A program made the translations under genes and the position numbers. A stretch of 64,000 nt of DNA from Luteimonas arsenica. Lineage in GTDB: Bacteria; Pseudomonadota; Gammaproteobacteria; Xanthomonadales; Xanthomonadaceae. The stretch is from the NCBI RefSeq assembly GCF_004352825.1, contig NZ_SJRW01000001.1, positions 682,001-746,000 of the forward strand. Reading direction: 5' to 3'. The notes under the pieces were generated by a model, which saw only the letters and a program-made list of their open reading frames with translations, did not search any database and was not told where the DNA came from. This document shows positions 26,376 to 34,749 of this stretch, piece by piece (position 1 is the stretch's first letter; each line of letters opens with the position of its first letter).

Positions 26376-27431
26376 TCAGCCGGCCTGAGGCCTGCGGATC
26401 CGCAGGCTGGCGATGAACTCGCCGGGTGCGCTCGAGGTGTCGAGCGTGCCCGCGTCGCCGGGCATGGCCTCCAGCCGCGCCCGGACCGCCGCGAGCCCGA
26501 TCCCGTGGCCCTGCGCTGACGGGCGCCCATTCCCGGGCATCGGGTTGCGCACCGTCACGACCACGGCGTCCCCGTCGGTGACCACATCGATGGTGATGGT
26601 TCCGCCGAGCCCGGCGGGCTCGATGCCATGCCGGATCGCGTTCTCGACCAGCGGCTGCACCGACAGCGAGGGCAGCAGGGTGGTGGCGAGTTCCGTCGGT
26701 GTGGCGGACACCTGCCAGTGCGTCTCCAGGCGGGGCCCGAAGCGCAGCGACTCGATCTCCAGGTAGCGCCGGGCCAGCGAGAGTTCCTCGTCCAGCGTCA
26801 CTTCCGCCGGACCCGACAGCGCCGCCCTGAACAGGTCTGACAGGTCCAGCAGCAGCTGCTCGGCCTCTTCCGGCCGGCCGTGGAGCAGGGCGACGCCGGT
26901 ATTGAGCGTGTTGAAGAGGAAGTGTGGCCGGATCCTCGCCTGCAGCGCCTCGAGCTCCGCCTGCTTGGCGCGCACCGCCATCTGCCGGATGTGCCAGTGC
27001 CCGCGGAAAGCGGCCAGCGCCAGCAGCCCCACGGTCAGCGACATGGCCGTGAGCCTGAGCGCGAGGATGGGCCAGCCCCCCGGGGGTACGGGCCAGAGAT
27101 CGTGCAGGAACAGCCAGGCCAGCCCGCTCACCAGCCAGGTGCTGAGGAGCAGCGCACCCAGGGCGACGCGCGCCACTTGCACCGGACTGGCGCGGGCCAG
27201 GCGCCTGCGTCCCAGGAACAGCAGGCCCATGGCCATCAGCGCGATCCACTGGATCGCGAAAGAGGCCATGCCGAAGTAGGCCAACCGGTCGCCTTCCACG
27301 CCCGGCGCCAGTGCGAGGACGACTGCCAGGGCCTCGCCGGCCAGGACGATGCGGATGACCGTCCCCGCTTGCCACAGCGTGTCCAGCGGGCGGAGGGCAG
27401 GCGCGTGCGCGGCGGGGCGGGGCGGTTCCAT
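26376..27431 (-). CDS. AlgZ/FimS-like membrane histidine kinase without an adjacent response regulator
   Basis: The 351-residue protein has about five hydrophobic helices (residues ~25-160). The His_kinase domain has its phosphoacceptor in IRPHFLFNTLNTGVALL, and an ATPase domain follows (LVENAIRHGIEPAG, GHGIGLAAVRARLE). This LytS/AlgZ class normally pairs with a LytTR regulator encoded next door; here its 3' end faces ppnN with 9 bases between, so no regulator follows. It is divergent from the fimU-pilE operon, as FimS/AlgZ-AlgR control the equivalent operon in Pseudomonas. The LytTR gene at 37858 is the only candidate partner in the window. Confidence 0.88.
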   Translation of the reverse strand: MEPPRPAAHAPALRPLDTLWQAGTVIRIVLAGEALAVVLALAPGVEGDRLAYFGMASFAIQWIALMAMGLLFLGRRRLARASPVQVARVALGALLLSTWLVSGLAWLFLHDLWPVPPGGWPILALRLTAMSLTVGLLALAAFRGHWHIRQMAVRAKQAELEALQARIRPHFLFNTLNTGVALLHGRPEEAEQLLLDLSDLFRAALSGPAEVTLDEELSLARRYLEIESLRFGPRLETHWQVSATPTELATTLLPSLSVQPLVENAIRHGIEPAGLGGTITIDVVTDGDAVVVTVRNPMPGNGRPSAQGHGIGLAAVRARLEAMPGDAGTLDTSSAPGEFIASLRIRRPQAG

Positions 27432-27465
27432 GGCGCGAGTTTAGCCACCCGGGACCCGGATAGTG

Positions 27466-27474
27466 CCGCTCGTC
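27466..27474 (+). promoter_or_regulatory. Possible AlgR-type binding site upstream of fimU
   Basis: CCGCTCGTC matches the Pseudomonas AlgR box CCGTTCGTC at 8 of 9 positions and lies 64 bases before the fimU start in the divergent gap. In GC-rich DNA a one-mismatch hit has a few percent chance of arising in a gap this size, so it is suggestive only. Confidence 0.3.
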
Positions 27475-27537
27475 CACCCGGCGCTGGAGCCGGGCGCGCG
27501 GGCCGACTAGCGTGTGGCTTCCAGAGTGGGGGGTGGT

Positions 27538-28095
27538 ATGTCGAACACCAGAACAATGCTCGCCGGCTGCGAGGGGCGGCCATGGGCCGCGCAGCCTGGC
27601 TTCACGCTGATCGAGCTGATGGTCACGCTGGCCGTGGTCGGCATCCTGGCCGCAGTCGCGGCACCGGCGCTTACCGGGATGATTGCCGGCAACCGGCTGG
27701 CCGGCGCCTCCGGCGAGATGGCGGCCTCACTGCAGCTTGCGCGCTCGGAAGCCATCCGCCGCAATGCCCGGGTCACCATCTGCGCCAGCGAAGACGGCGA
27801 AGAGTGCGCGTCCAGCACCGACTGGAGCAGCTGGATCGTCACGGGCCCGGACAACGCCGCGGCGGCAGGCACGCCTGACGAAGTCATTGTCGCCCGTCTC
27901 GCGGAAGGAAGCGTGCAGGTCACCGGGCCACAGAACGGCATCGTGTTCCGACCCTCCGGGCTGATCGACGCCGCCGCCAACGTGACCCTCTGCGCGCCCA
28001 CCTCGGCGCTGGAGGAAAACCAGCGCGATATCACCGTGATGATCAGCGGGAACATCACGACCACCAGAAGTGCGGGAGGAGCGGAATGCGACTGA
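27538..28095 (+). CDS. fimU: Minor pseudopilin FimU/GspH type
   Basis: The 185-residue prepilin has a long leader ending G before FTLIELMVTLAVVGILAAVAAPAL, with Glu at position +5. A GspH-like globular domain follows with paired cysteines (TICASEDGEEC; VTLCAPT; GGAEC). The start at 27538 (MSNTRT) follows GGGGGTGG. It is first of six tightly spaced pilus genes and would be a priming minor pilin at the pilus tip. It overlaps pilV by 10 bases. Confidence 0.9.
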   Translation: MSNTRTMLAGCEGRPWAAQPGFTLIELMVTLAVVGILAAVAAPALTGMIAGNRLAGASGEMAASLQLARSEAIRRNARVTICASEDGEECASSTDWSSWIVTGPDNAAAAGTPDEVIVARLAEGSVQVTGPQNGIVFRPSGLIDAAANVTLCAPTSALEENQRDITVMISGNITTTRSAGGAECD

Positions 28096-28544
28096 TGAAC
28101 AGCCGCCGCAACATGCGGGGCGTAAGCCTGATCGAGGTCCTGGTGTCGGTGGTGATCGTCGCCATCGGCCTGCTGGGCATCGCGGCGATGCAGTCGATGG
28201 CGCTTCGCGGCGGGCAGAGCTCGCTGGAAAGCAGTCAGGCCATGATGCAGACGCAGTCGATCCTGGAGTCGATGCGGGCCAATCGCGCGAACGCGGGGGC
28301 GTATGCCACCGGAGGCATGCTGTGCGATCCCGGCGAGGCGTCCGCCGCCAATGCCCTGGCCGAGGAAGATCTGGCGAGCTGGATCGAGTCGCTGAAAGGC
28401 ACGATGGGTGTCGAGGACGATGAGAGCACCTGCGGCCAGATCGCCGTCGACGCAGCCGGAACCTGGACGGTGACCGTGCAGTGGGACGATGGCCGCGCCG
28501 GCGGCGGCGGGGAACGCCAGGTGGTGACGGAGACGCGCATATGA
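28086..28544 (+). CDS. pilV: Minor pilin PilV
   Basis: The 152-residue prepilin has the short leader MRLMNSRRNMRG followed by VSLIEVLVSVVIVAIGLLGIAAMQS, the PilV-type hydrophobic helix with Glu+5. The region SQAMMQTQSILESMRANRA is typical of the family. It overlaps fimU and pilW (ATGA) and is part of the tip-priming complex. Confidence 0.92.
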   Translation: MRLMNSRRNMRGVSLIEVLVSVVIVAIGLLGIAAMQSMALRGGQSSLESSQAMMQTQSILESMRANRANAGAYATGGMLCDPGEASAANALAEEDLASWIESLKGTMGVEDDESTCGQIAVDAAGTWTVTVQWDDGRAGGGGERQVVTETRI

Positions 28545-29416
28545 GCAGGAAAAGCCATCCGCGGTCCGGTTCCGGTCCCGCGTTCCCGCGCCATTCGACG
28601 GGCCTGAGCCTGATCGAACTGATGATCTCGATGGTGCTGGCCCTGGTGGTCATGGGCGCGGCCTTCGCGATCTTCATGTCCAACCAGAGCACCTTCCGCA
28701 CGAGCGAAGGCCTCAGCCGCATCCAGGAGAACGCGCGAGTGGCGTTCGAGCTGATGGCGCGCGACATCCGCGCTGCCGGTGGCTCGGCGTGTTCGAACGC
28801 GTCGATGATCGAGAACACCGGCACGACCTCGCTGCAGTTCAGGGGTTCGCCGGTGGCCGGCGACGCGAGCACCCTCACCGTGCGCTCCGGTGATGACACC
28901 GCCTATCGCATCGTCGATTCCACGTCGACCTCGGTGGAACTGGATTCAGACCAGATCGCCGATGCCACCGAGGCCTTCAGCGAGGGCGACTTCCTGCTGC
29001 TGTGCAACGCGCGCAAGACCTTCGTCGTCGAGGCCACCGGGGTTTCTGCGAATACGGTGGACTTCGACGAACTGCCGGGCAGCTACGATCCTGCGAACGA
29101 TGAATTCGCACCGCCGACCGCCGTGGTCCTGGCTCGCTACCGGGACGTGAGCTGGTTCGTGCAGGGGAACCCGCGTGGCGGCAATTCGCTGTATGTGTCG
29201 CGGATGGGCGGGGCCGCGGAGGAAGTGGCCGAAGGCGTCGAGGATCTGGATTTCGAGTACCTGGATGCCATGAGCGGCAACTACCAGGCATCGCCAACGG
29301 GCATCGACGTCATCGCCGTACGCATTTCAATGACCTTGACCGGTGACGACATCGATGGTGATCCCCTGAGCAGAACATCATCGCATGTGGTCAGCATGAG
29401 GAGCCGGACGCTATGA
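28541..29416 (+). CDS. pilW: Minor pilin PilW
   Basis: The 291-residue protein starts at 28541 (MSRKSHPRSG) with a leader to G/LSLIELMISMVLALVVMGAAFAIF. QSTFRTSEGLSRIQENARVAFELMARDIRAAGG is diagnostic for PilW. It ends at an ATGA overlap with pilX. It helps assemble the initiating pilin complex with PilV and PilX. Confidence 0.93.
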   Translation: MSRKSHPRSGSGPAFPRHSTGLSLIELMISMVLALVVMGAAFAIFMSNQSTFRTSEGLSRIQENARVAFELMARDIRAAGGSACSNASMIENTGTTSLQFRGSPVAGDASTLTVRSGDDTAYRIVDSTSTSVELDSDQIADATEAFSEGDFLLLCNARKTFVVEATGVSANTVDFDELPGSYDPANDEFAPPTAVVLARYRDVSWFVQGNPRGGNSLYVSRMGGAAEEVAEGVEDLDFEYLDAMSGNYQASPTGIDVIAVRISMTLTGDDIDGDPLSRTSSHVVSMRSRTL

Positions 29417-29985
29417 ACCTTCGTATCACGCATAGCCTGCGGGGCATGCAAGGGCAGCGCGGCGTTTCGCTGGTGATCGTGCTGGTGCTGCTGGTGGCGA
29501 CTTCGCTGCTGGGCATCGCGGTGCTGCGCAGCTCGGCGATGCAGGAGCGCATGAGCGCGAACATGCGCGACCGTGGAATCGCCTTCCAGGCGGCCGAGGC
29601 AGCACTTCGCTACGCGCAGGAAGGCGTGCTGGGTGCCGTGCCCGCCGACCCCGAGGATGCCTGGGACATCCGCGAACCCCTCGCGAGCGATTGCGTGGTC
29701 GGCCTGAGCGTCTGCCCGGCAGGCTCGGATCCGGTATGGAGTTCGGTCCCAGAGGCCGACTTCGATTTTCGGAGGGCCGGCCTGGCGGCTGCGCCCGAGT
29801 ACTGGATCGAATACCTGGGCATGGGCCCGGCGGTGCCTGGCGGTTGCGAGGACACCGGTCCGGCGAGGGAACTGAACTGCCAGAACCCGATCTATCGCGT
29901 CACCGCGCGCAGCCGCGCGGAAGGGCGGGCGGACGTGGTGCTGCAGGCGAACATCATCAGCCGAATTCCGGTTTCGGGGAGCTGA
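29413..29985 (+). CDS. pilX: Minor pilin PilX
   Basis: The 190-residue protein has the leader MNLRITHSLRGMQGQRG, then VSLVIVLVLLVATSLLGIAVL. It lacks the Glu+5 of true pilins, as PilX/GspK-type proteins usually do. RSSAMQERMSANMRDRGIAFQAAEAALR is the conserved family core. It lies 3 bases before pilY1. Confidence 0.92.
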   Translation: MNLRITHSLRGMQGQRGVSLVIVLVLLVATSLLGIAVLRSSAMQERMSANMRDRGIAFQAAEAALRYAQEGVLGAVPADPEDAWDIREPLASDCVVGLSVCPAGSDPVWSSVPEADFDFRRAGLAAAPEYWIEYLGMGPAVPGGCEDTGPARELNCQNPIYRVTARSRAEGRADVVLQANIISRIPVSGS

Positions 29986-29988
29986 GTC

Positions 29989-32900
29989 ATGGAGAAGCAC
30001 GTGGAATCCAGACGAACGAGTGGCTACAAGCGCCAGCATTCCCAGCGACAGTGGTGGGTGGCTCCGGCCGCCTGTTTCCTGGCCCTGCTGTCATCGCAGG
30101 CGAGCGCCAATTTCCCGATTCCGAACGAGCCATTGACGACCGCCAGCCGGGTGGCGCCGAACGTCCTTTTCATCCTAGACGACTCGGGATCGATGGCATT
30201 CGACTACATGCCGGACAACGCCAATTTCAATGATTGGCGGTTCCGTTCCTACTCGCACAATTCCGTCTATTACAATCCAGCGAACACCTACCGGCCCTGG
30301 ACCAAGGCCGATGGCGACCTGATGGATCCCGCGAGCTATACGTCGGTCTCCACGCATGCCGACCTGCTGACTGGCTCCACCAATCTGTCCAGCAGTGATC
30401 AGGAGTTCTATGTTCCGATCACGCCCGGCACGGTGACGACCAGTCAGAGCGATTATTATCGCTACAGAATCCTCACCAATGGTGAGGTCGATCGGGCCGT
30501 GTACGGACGGGTGCAGGGAAGCAGTTCACAGGCGGTGGCCGGCTATCCCATCAGCGGTCTTGCTGCCAACACAAACAGTTGGCTGCGATACAGCTTCCCG
30601 GTGCCGTCTGGGGCCACCCGGCTGACGATCTCGATTTCCGGCGGCTCCGGTGATGCAGACCTGTACGTGAGAAGGAACAACGCGCCTTCGGGCAGTAATT
30701 ACGCTTGCAGGCCCTATAACGGCGGGAACAACGAGACCTGCACCTTCAACAGCGATCTATCGGGGACGTACCACATCGGCATCAACGCCTATGCGGCCTT
30801 CTCGAATGTCACTCTTTCCGTGACGTACGAGGGAAGCAACCGCTGTGGTACGGGGACCGGGACCAATGACTGGATCGATTGCGAGTTCGTGACGCCCACC
30901 GGAAGGACCGAAGCGGAGGAGCGGCAGAACTTCGCCAACTGGTACCACTACCACCGGACACGTATGAAGGCCGCCAAGGCTGGCTCCAGCGCCGCGTTCG
31001 CAGGCCTGGATGGCAGCGCCGTCCGGGTGGGCTACCAGACCATCCACAACCGCAGCAACTTCCTCATTCCGGTGGGTGACGGAAACGACGGGCGCTTCGT
31101 GGACACACCGGGTGGAGACGGAGTTGCGGCCACAAACAGTCGAACGACATGGTATTCGCGTCTGTTTGCGGCCACCTCGAGGGACGGCACACCGTTGCGC
31201 CGCGCGCTGGACCAGGCTGGCAAGTATTTCGAGCGGACCGATGCGGAGGGTCCTTACGGTCCCTTGTCCGGCGCTGACCAGTTGGCTTACGCGTGCCGGC
31301 AGAACTTCTCCATCCTGACCACAGACGGCTTCTGGAACGACCTCAATGCCGGTGTCATGAGTACCAATGCGCTGCCCGGGTATTCCTTCACGGCACCCGG
31401 CAACTCGGACAACACGGATGGAACCGCGATCACCGGTCCGAGGAACCAGTCGTACACCTATGAGAGAGCGAGGCCTTACCGCGACAGTCAGACCGACACC
31501 CTGGCGGACGTCGCAATGCGCTATTGGAAGCGCGACCTCCGCCCTGACATGAGCAATGTCGTTCCGTCTTCGGCCGCCAATCCGGCATTCTGGCAGCACA
31601 TGGTGACCTTCGGCATTTCGATCGGTGCCAGGGGTGAACTCAATCCGGCTACGGACCTGCCCAGACTGACTTCGGGCGCCATTTCTTGGCCGAGTATCGC
31701 TCCGAATAACGATAGCGGTTCTGCTGCAGTTGCCGGGAGAATCGATGATCTCTGGCACGCAGCCGTGAACAGTCGTGGACAGTTCTACCAGGCGAACAAT
31801 CCTGACGAATTCGTGGAAGGCCTCAGGAACGCTCTTGCGGCGATCACGCAGCGGACGAGTTCATACTCCAACGTCGCGACCAACTCGGTTTCGCTGGATG
31901 CCGGCACCAAGGTGTTCAACGCCAGCTATGTCTCGGGCATCTGGACAGGTTCGATCACGGCCCGCTCGGTCTCCGCGGCCGGCGTTTCTGCCGAGAGTCT
32001 CTGGACATCCTCGGTGCCGTCCTTCGCGACACGACGGAACCGGGTCTTCACGTTCACCGGTGCAGCGGGTGCCAGCTTCCCCACCACGGGACAGACCACC
32101 TTGCTGGCCAGGACCGGCGGGGCGGCGAACTATCCTGTCAGTGGCGCCAACAACGCCAACTACATCAAGGGCGACACCAGCCTCGAGGAGCGCCTTGGAA
32201 CGGGTTCCCTGAGAAACAGGACATCGCTGCTCGGAGACATCGTCGGTTCTTCCCCCGCTTATCTCAAGAACGACAACGGCGAGTTCGTGTTCGTGGGTGC
32301 GAACGACGGCATGCTGCATGCGTTCGACGCCAGCGATGGCCGCGAGGTCTTTGCCTATGTGCCGGGTCTCATAGACATTTCCAGGCTGGCAGACATCAGC
32401 CGCCCTGATTACGCGCACAGGTTCTTCGTCGACGGCCCCGTCGTGGTCAGCCCGGATAGCCTGACCCCGGACAGCAATATTCTCGTGGGTTCGCTCGGCA
32501 AGGGCGGCAAGGGCTTGTTCGCCCTCGACGTCACCAGCGCCGGTGAATTCGGTGCCGGCAACGTGAAGTGGGAGCGTGCGGAAACGCCCGGGAACCACAT
32601 GGGACTGGTGATGGGCAAACCGATCCTGGGCCGTCTGCAGGGAGGCACCAATGCGGTGATCGTTGCCAATGGCGTCAACAGCCAGAGCAACCGGGCCGCC
32701 CTGGTCGTCCTCAACCTTGATACCGGTGCGGTTATCGGGGAGATCGATACGGGAGCAGGTTCCGCCGACGCTCCCAACGGCCTGTCGGCGCCGACCGCGG
32801 TGTTCGGTTACGACGGCCGGACGATCGCGTATGTCTACGCCGGCGACATGCTTGGCAATGTGTGGAAGTTCGACCTGAGTGCACAGAATGCAGGCTCGTG

Positions 32901-33603
32901 GAGCGTGACGCGACTCTTTACCGCCGTTGATGCGGAGGAGACTCCGCAGCCCATCACGGGCGGGCTGGCGCTGTCGATCAATCCGCGCACCTTCGAACGT
33001 TGGGTCTTCTTCGGTACCGGGCGGTTCCTCACCGCGTGGGACGCCGATCCCGAGAACGCCACGCCCCAGAGCATGTACGGGTTTGTCGAGCCTTCCGATG
33101 CCGCATGGACCCGCGACGATCTCGTGGGGCGAGAGATCGTGGCGGTTGGTGAGCAGGGGGGGATGGAAGTCCGTGGATTCCAGGAATACGAGGCCGTACC
33201 GGCGGACAAGCAGGGCTGGTATATCGATCTGCCGGGAACGGCGGAGCGGATCATCCAGGATGCTCAGGTCGCTTCCGGTTACCTCGTGACCGCCAGCATG
33301 ATGCCCACCGGTGATGTCTGTGAAGCCGATGGCACCGGCTACATCAACGCTCTCGACGCGTTCACGGGCACGAGCGGCGGAACTTCCTATTTCGACCTGG
33401 ATGGCGACGGCAACACGGGTGACGAAACCATTGGCGGTGTGCCGATCGGCTCCATCAACCCCGGTATTGGCATGCCCACGCTTCCCAACCTGCTTCGCGG
33501 CCGTTTGGTCACGGGCGGCTCGGGTGGTGGCGAAGTGGCGTCGACCCCGACGATCAGGCCTCGTTGGGACCGTGTATCGTGGCGCGAGATCAGGGGGGAG
33601 TGA
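29989..33603 (+). CDS. pilY1: PilY1-type pilus tip adhesin with an inserted PPC-like domain
   Basis: The 1204-residue protein has a long signal ending ASA (residue 40). A von Willebrand A-like start follows (NVLFILDDSGSMAFDYM; DxSGS metal site at residues 65-68). The C-terminal beta-propeller PilY1 domain has GSSPAYLKND, VGANDGMLHAFDASDGREV, GSLGKGGKGLFALD, ending in RVSWREIRGE. A calcium-loop-like FDLDGDGNTGDE lies near the end. Unusually, residues ~196-281 match a PPC domain (LRYSFPVPSGATRLTISISG, GSGDADLYVRR). The gene is less GC-rich and less codon-biased than its neighbours. It supports pilus extension and surface attachment. Confidence 0.93.
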   Translation: MEKHVESRRTSGYKRQHSQRQWWVAPAACFLALLSSQASANFPIPNEPLTTASRVAPNVLFILDDSGSMAFDYMPDNANFNDWRFRSYSHNSVYYNPANTYRPWTKADGDLMDPASYTSVSTHADLLTGSTNLSSSDQEFYVPITPGTVTTSQSDYYRYRILTNGEVDRAVYGRVQGSSSQAVAGYPISGLAANTNSWLRYSFPVPSGATRLTISISGGSGDADLYVRRNNAPSGSNYACRPYNGGNNETCTFNSDLSGTYHIGINAYAAFSNVTLSVTYEGSNRCGTGTGTNDWIDCEFVTPTGRTEAEERQNFANWYHYHRTRMKAAKAGSSAAFAGLDGSAVRVGYQTIHNRSNFLIPVGDGNDGRFVDTPGGDGVAATNSRTTWYSRLFAATSRDGTPLRRALDQAGKYFERTDAEGPYGPLSGADQLAYACRQNFSILTTDGFWNDLNAGVMSTNALPGYSFTAPGNSDNTDGTAITGPRNQSYTYERARPYRDSQTDTLADVAMRYWKRDLRPDMSNVVPSSAANPAFWQHMVTFGISIGARGELNPATDLPRLTSGAISWPSIAPNNDSGSAAVAGRIDDLWHAAVNSRGQFYQANNPDEFVEGLRNALAAITQRTSSYSNVATNSVSLDAGTKVFNASYVSGIWTGSITARSVSAAGVSAESLWTSSVPSFATRRNRVFTFTGAAGASFPTTGQTTLLARTGGAANYPVSGANNANYIKGDTSLEERLGTGSLRNRTSLLGDIVGSSPAYLKNDNGEFVFVGANDGMLHAFDASDGREVFAYVPGLIDISRLADISRPDYAHRFFVDGPVVVSPDSLTPDSNILVGSLGKGGKGLFALDVTSAGEFGAGNVKWERAETPGNHMGLVMGKPILGRLQGGTNAVIVANGVNSQSNRAALVVLNLDTGAVIGEIDTGAGSADAPNGLSAPTAVFGYDGRTIAYVYAGDMLGNVWKFDLSAQNAGSWSVTRLFTAVDAEETPQPITGGLALSINPRTFERWVFFGTGRFLTAWDADPENATPQSMYGFVEPSDAAWTRDDLVGREIVAVGEQGGMEVRGFQEYEAVPADKQGWYIDLPGTAERIIQDAQVASGYLVTASMMPTGDVCEADGTGYINALDAFTGTSGGTSYFDLDGDGNTGDETIGGVPIGSINPGIGMPTLPNLLRGRLVTGGSGGGEVASTPTIRPRWDRVSWREIRGE

Positions 33604-33606
33604 TTC

Positions 33607-34041
33607 GTGGAGTCCACTATCAATAGCAAGCAGCACCACGCTGGCCGTCGCGCCTCCGGCTTCAGCCTCATCGAGGTGATGGTGGTGGTGGCGATCATCG
33701 GCATCATCGCCACGATCGCCCTGCCCAGTTACAACGAGCACGTCCGCAAGACGCGGCGGGCCGCCGGCGGGGCATGCGCGATGGCGGTGGCACAGCAGAT
33801 GGAACGCTTCTACACGGCGAACCTCACCTATGACGGCGCGGAAGACAACCTCGCCGCCTATACCGCGACCTGCCAGGACAGCGCGCTGGACTTCTACACC
33901 ATGGACATCGAAGCGGACGGCCGCGAGTACACGATCAGTGCGGCCCCGACAGGCAGCCATTCGGAAGACGCCTGCGGCACCCTGAGCGTCAACCAGACGG
34001 GTGCCAGGGCCGCCAGCGGCGAGGGCACGAGTTGCTGGTAA
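33607..34041 (+). CDS. pilE: Minor type IV pilin PilE
   Basis: The 144-residue prepilin starts at a GTG (33607), 3 bases after pilY1. The leader ends RRASG before [33 protein letters not shown], with Glu+5. Its globular part is short and has cysteines at ACAM, TATC, DACG and TSC. It is last in fimU-pilVWXY1-pilE. Expression is with the operon. Confidence 0.92.
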   Translation: MESTINSKQHHAGRRASGFSLIEVMVVVAIIGIIATIALPSYNEHVRKTRRAAGGACAMAVAQQMERFYTANLTYDGAEDNLAAYTATCQDSALDFYTMDIEADGREYTISAAPTGSHSEDACGTLSVNQTGARAASGEGTSCW

Positions 34042-34066
34042 GTCGGCAACGGATATCCCGACAAGT

Positions 34067-34102
34067 ACAGGAAGGCCCGCGGCAAGCCGCGGGCCTTCCT
34101 GT
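34067..34102. terminator. Bidirectional terminator between pilE and the fimT-like gene
   Basis: A 17-base perfect stem (arms 34067-34083 and 34086-34102) with a 2-base loop AA; the core is GGCCCGCGGC/GCCGCGGGCC. TTT follows on the plus strand. It sits between convergent genes. Confidence 0.8.
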
Positions 34103-34111
34103 TTCCGGGTC

Positions 34112-34642
34112 CTACGAAGGGCAGGATGTGCCGCCCGGCCCGCGCTCGCTGCGCGGCCGCCCAGCATTGTTGACGACCACCGCCGCCAGACGCTGGCCAT
34201 CGCGGTCGCAGATGTTGATCGTGAGGTTGCTGCCCGCGCTGCGGCCGTCGGGCATGTAGCGCAGGTAGCTGCGCCCGGCCGAGCTGAGGATGCGCAGGTG
34301 CCGGCTCCGCGGCTGGGGATCGAACTGCAGGACGTCGGAGGCCTGGGCGGGGCGGCGGGTGTTGTCCCCGTCCACGAACATCATCCAGCCCTGGCTCCAG
34401 TCGCTGCCGCGCAGACAGGTCTGGCCATCGGTGCTGGGGCACAGCACGGTGGGGCGACGGTGCTTGACCGCCGCCAGCCGGGCATAGCTCATGTGGCTGA
34501 CGAGGGCTGCGACGGCGGATGCCGCCCGCTGCCGTTCAAGCAGAGCCGCGAAGGCCGGCAGCGCGACGGCCAGCAGGATCGAGAGGATCGAAACCGAGGT
34601 CATGACCTCGACAAGGGTGAAGCCGGTTGCCTTCCGTGTCAT
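34112..34642 (-). CDS. GspH/FimT-type pseudopilin outside the operon
   Basis: The 176-residue prepilin has the very short leader MTRKATG, then FTLVEVMTSVSILSILLAVALPAFAALL (Glu+5). A GspH-like region includes SHMSYARLAAVKHRRPTVLCPS and GWMMFVDGDNTRRP. It converges on pilE and is presumably expressed from its own promoter, giving a second FimU/FimT-class protein. FimT homologues in competent bacteria can bind DNA; that role here is only a possibility. Confidence 0.88.
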   Translation of the reverse strand: MTRKATGFTLVEVMTSVSILSILLAVALPAFAALLERQRAASAVAALVSHMSYARLAAVKHRRPTVLCPSTDGQTCLRGSDWSQGWMMFVDGDNTRRPAQASDVLQFDPQPRSRHLRILSSAGRSYLRYMPDGRSAGSNLTINICDRDGQRLAAVVVNNAGRPRSERGPGGTSCPS

Positions 34643-34749
34643 GACGCCTCCTGGCCCGGCGTCCGTGCCGGGCAGGTACAGCGTCGGGCAAGGGGCCTGT
34701 CGTGCGGATCAGGCGGCCGGCGTTCCGGGAGTCGGGAAAACTCGCGTCC

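Noticed and set aside
31861-34200. 779-codon minus-strand frame across pilY1 and pilE
   Set aside because: It is antisense to well-supported pilus genes, spans their boundary, and shows no domain, signal or ribosome-binding site.
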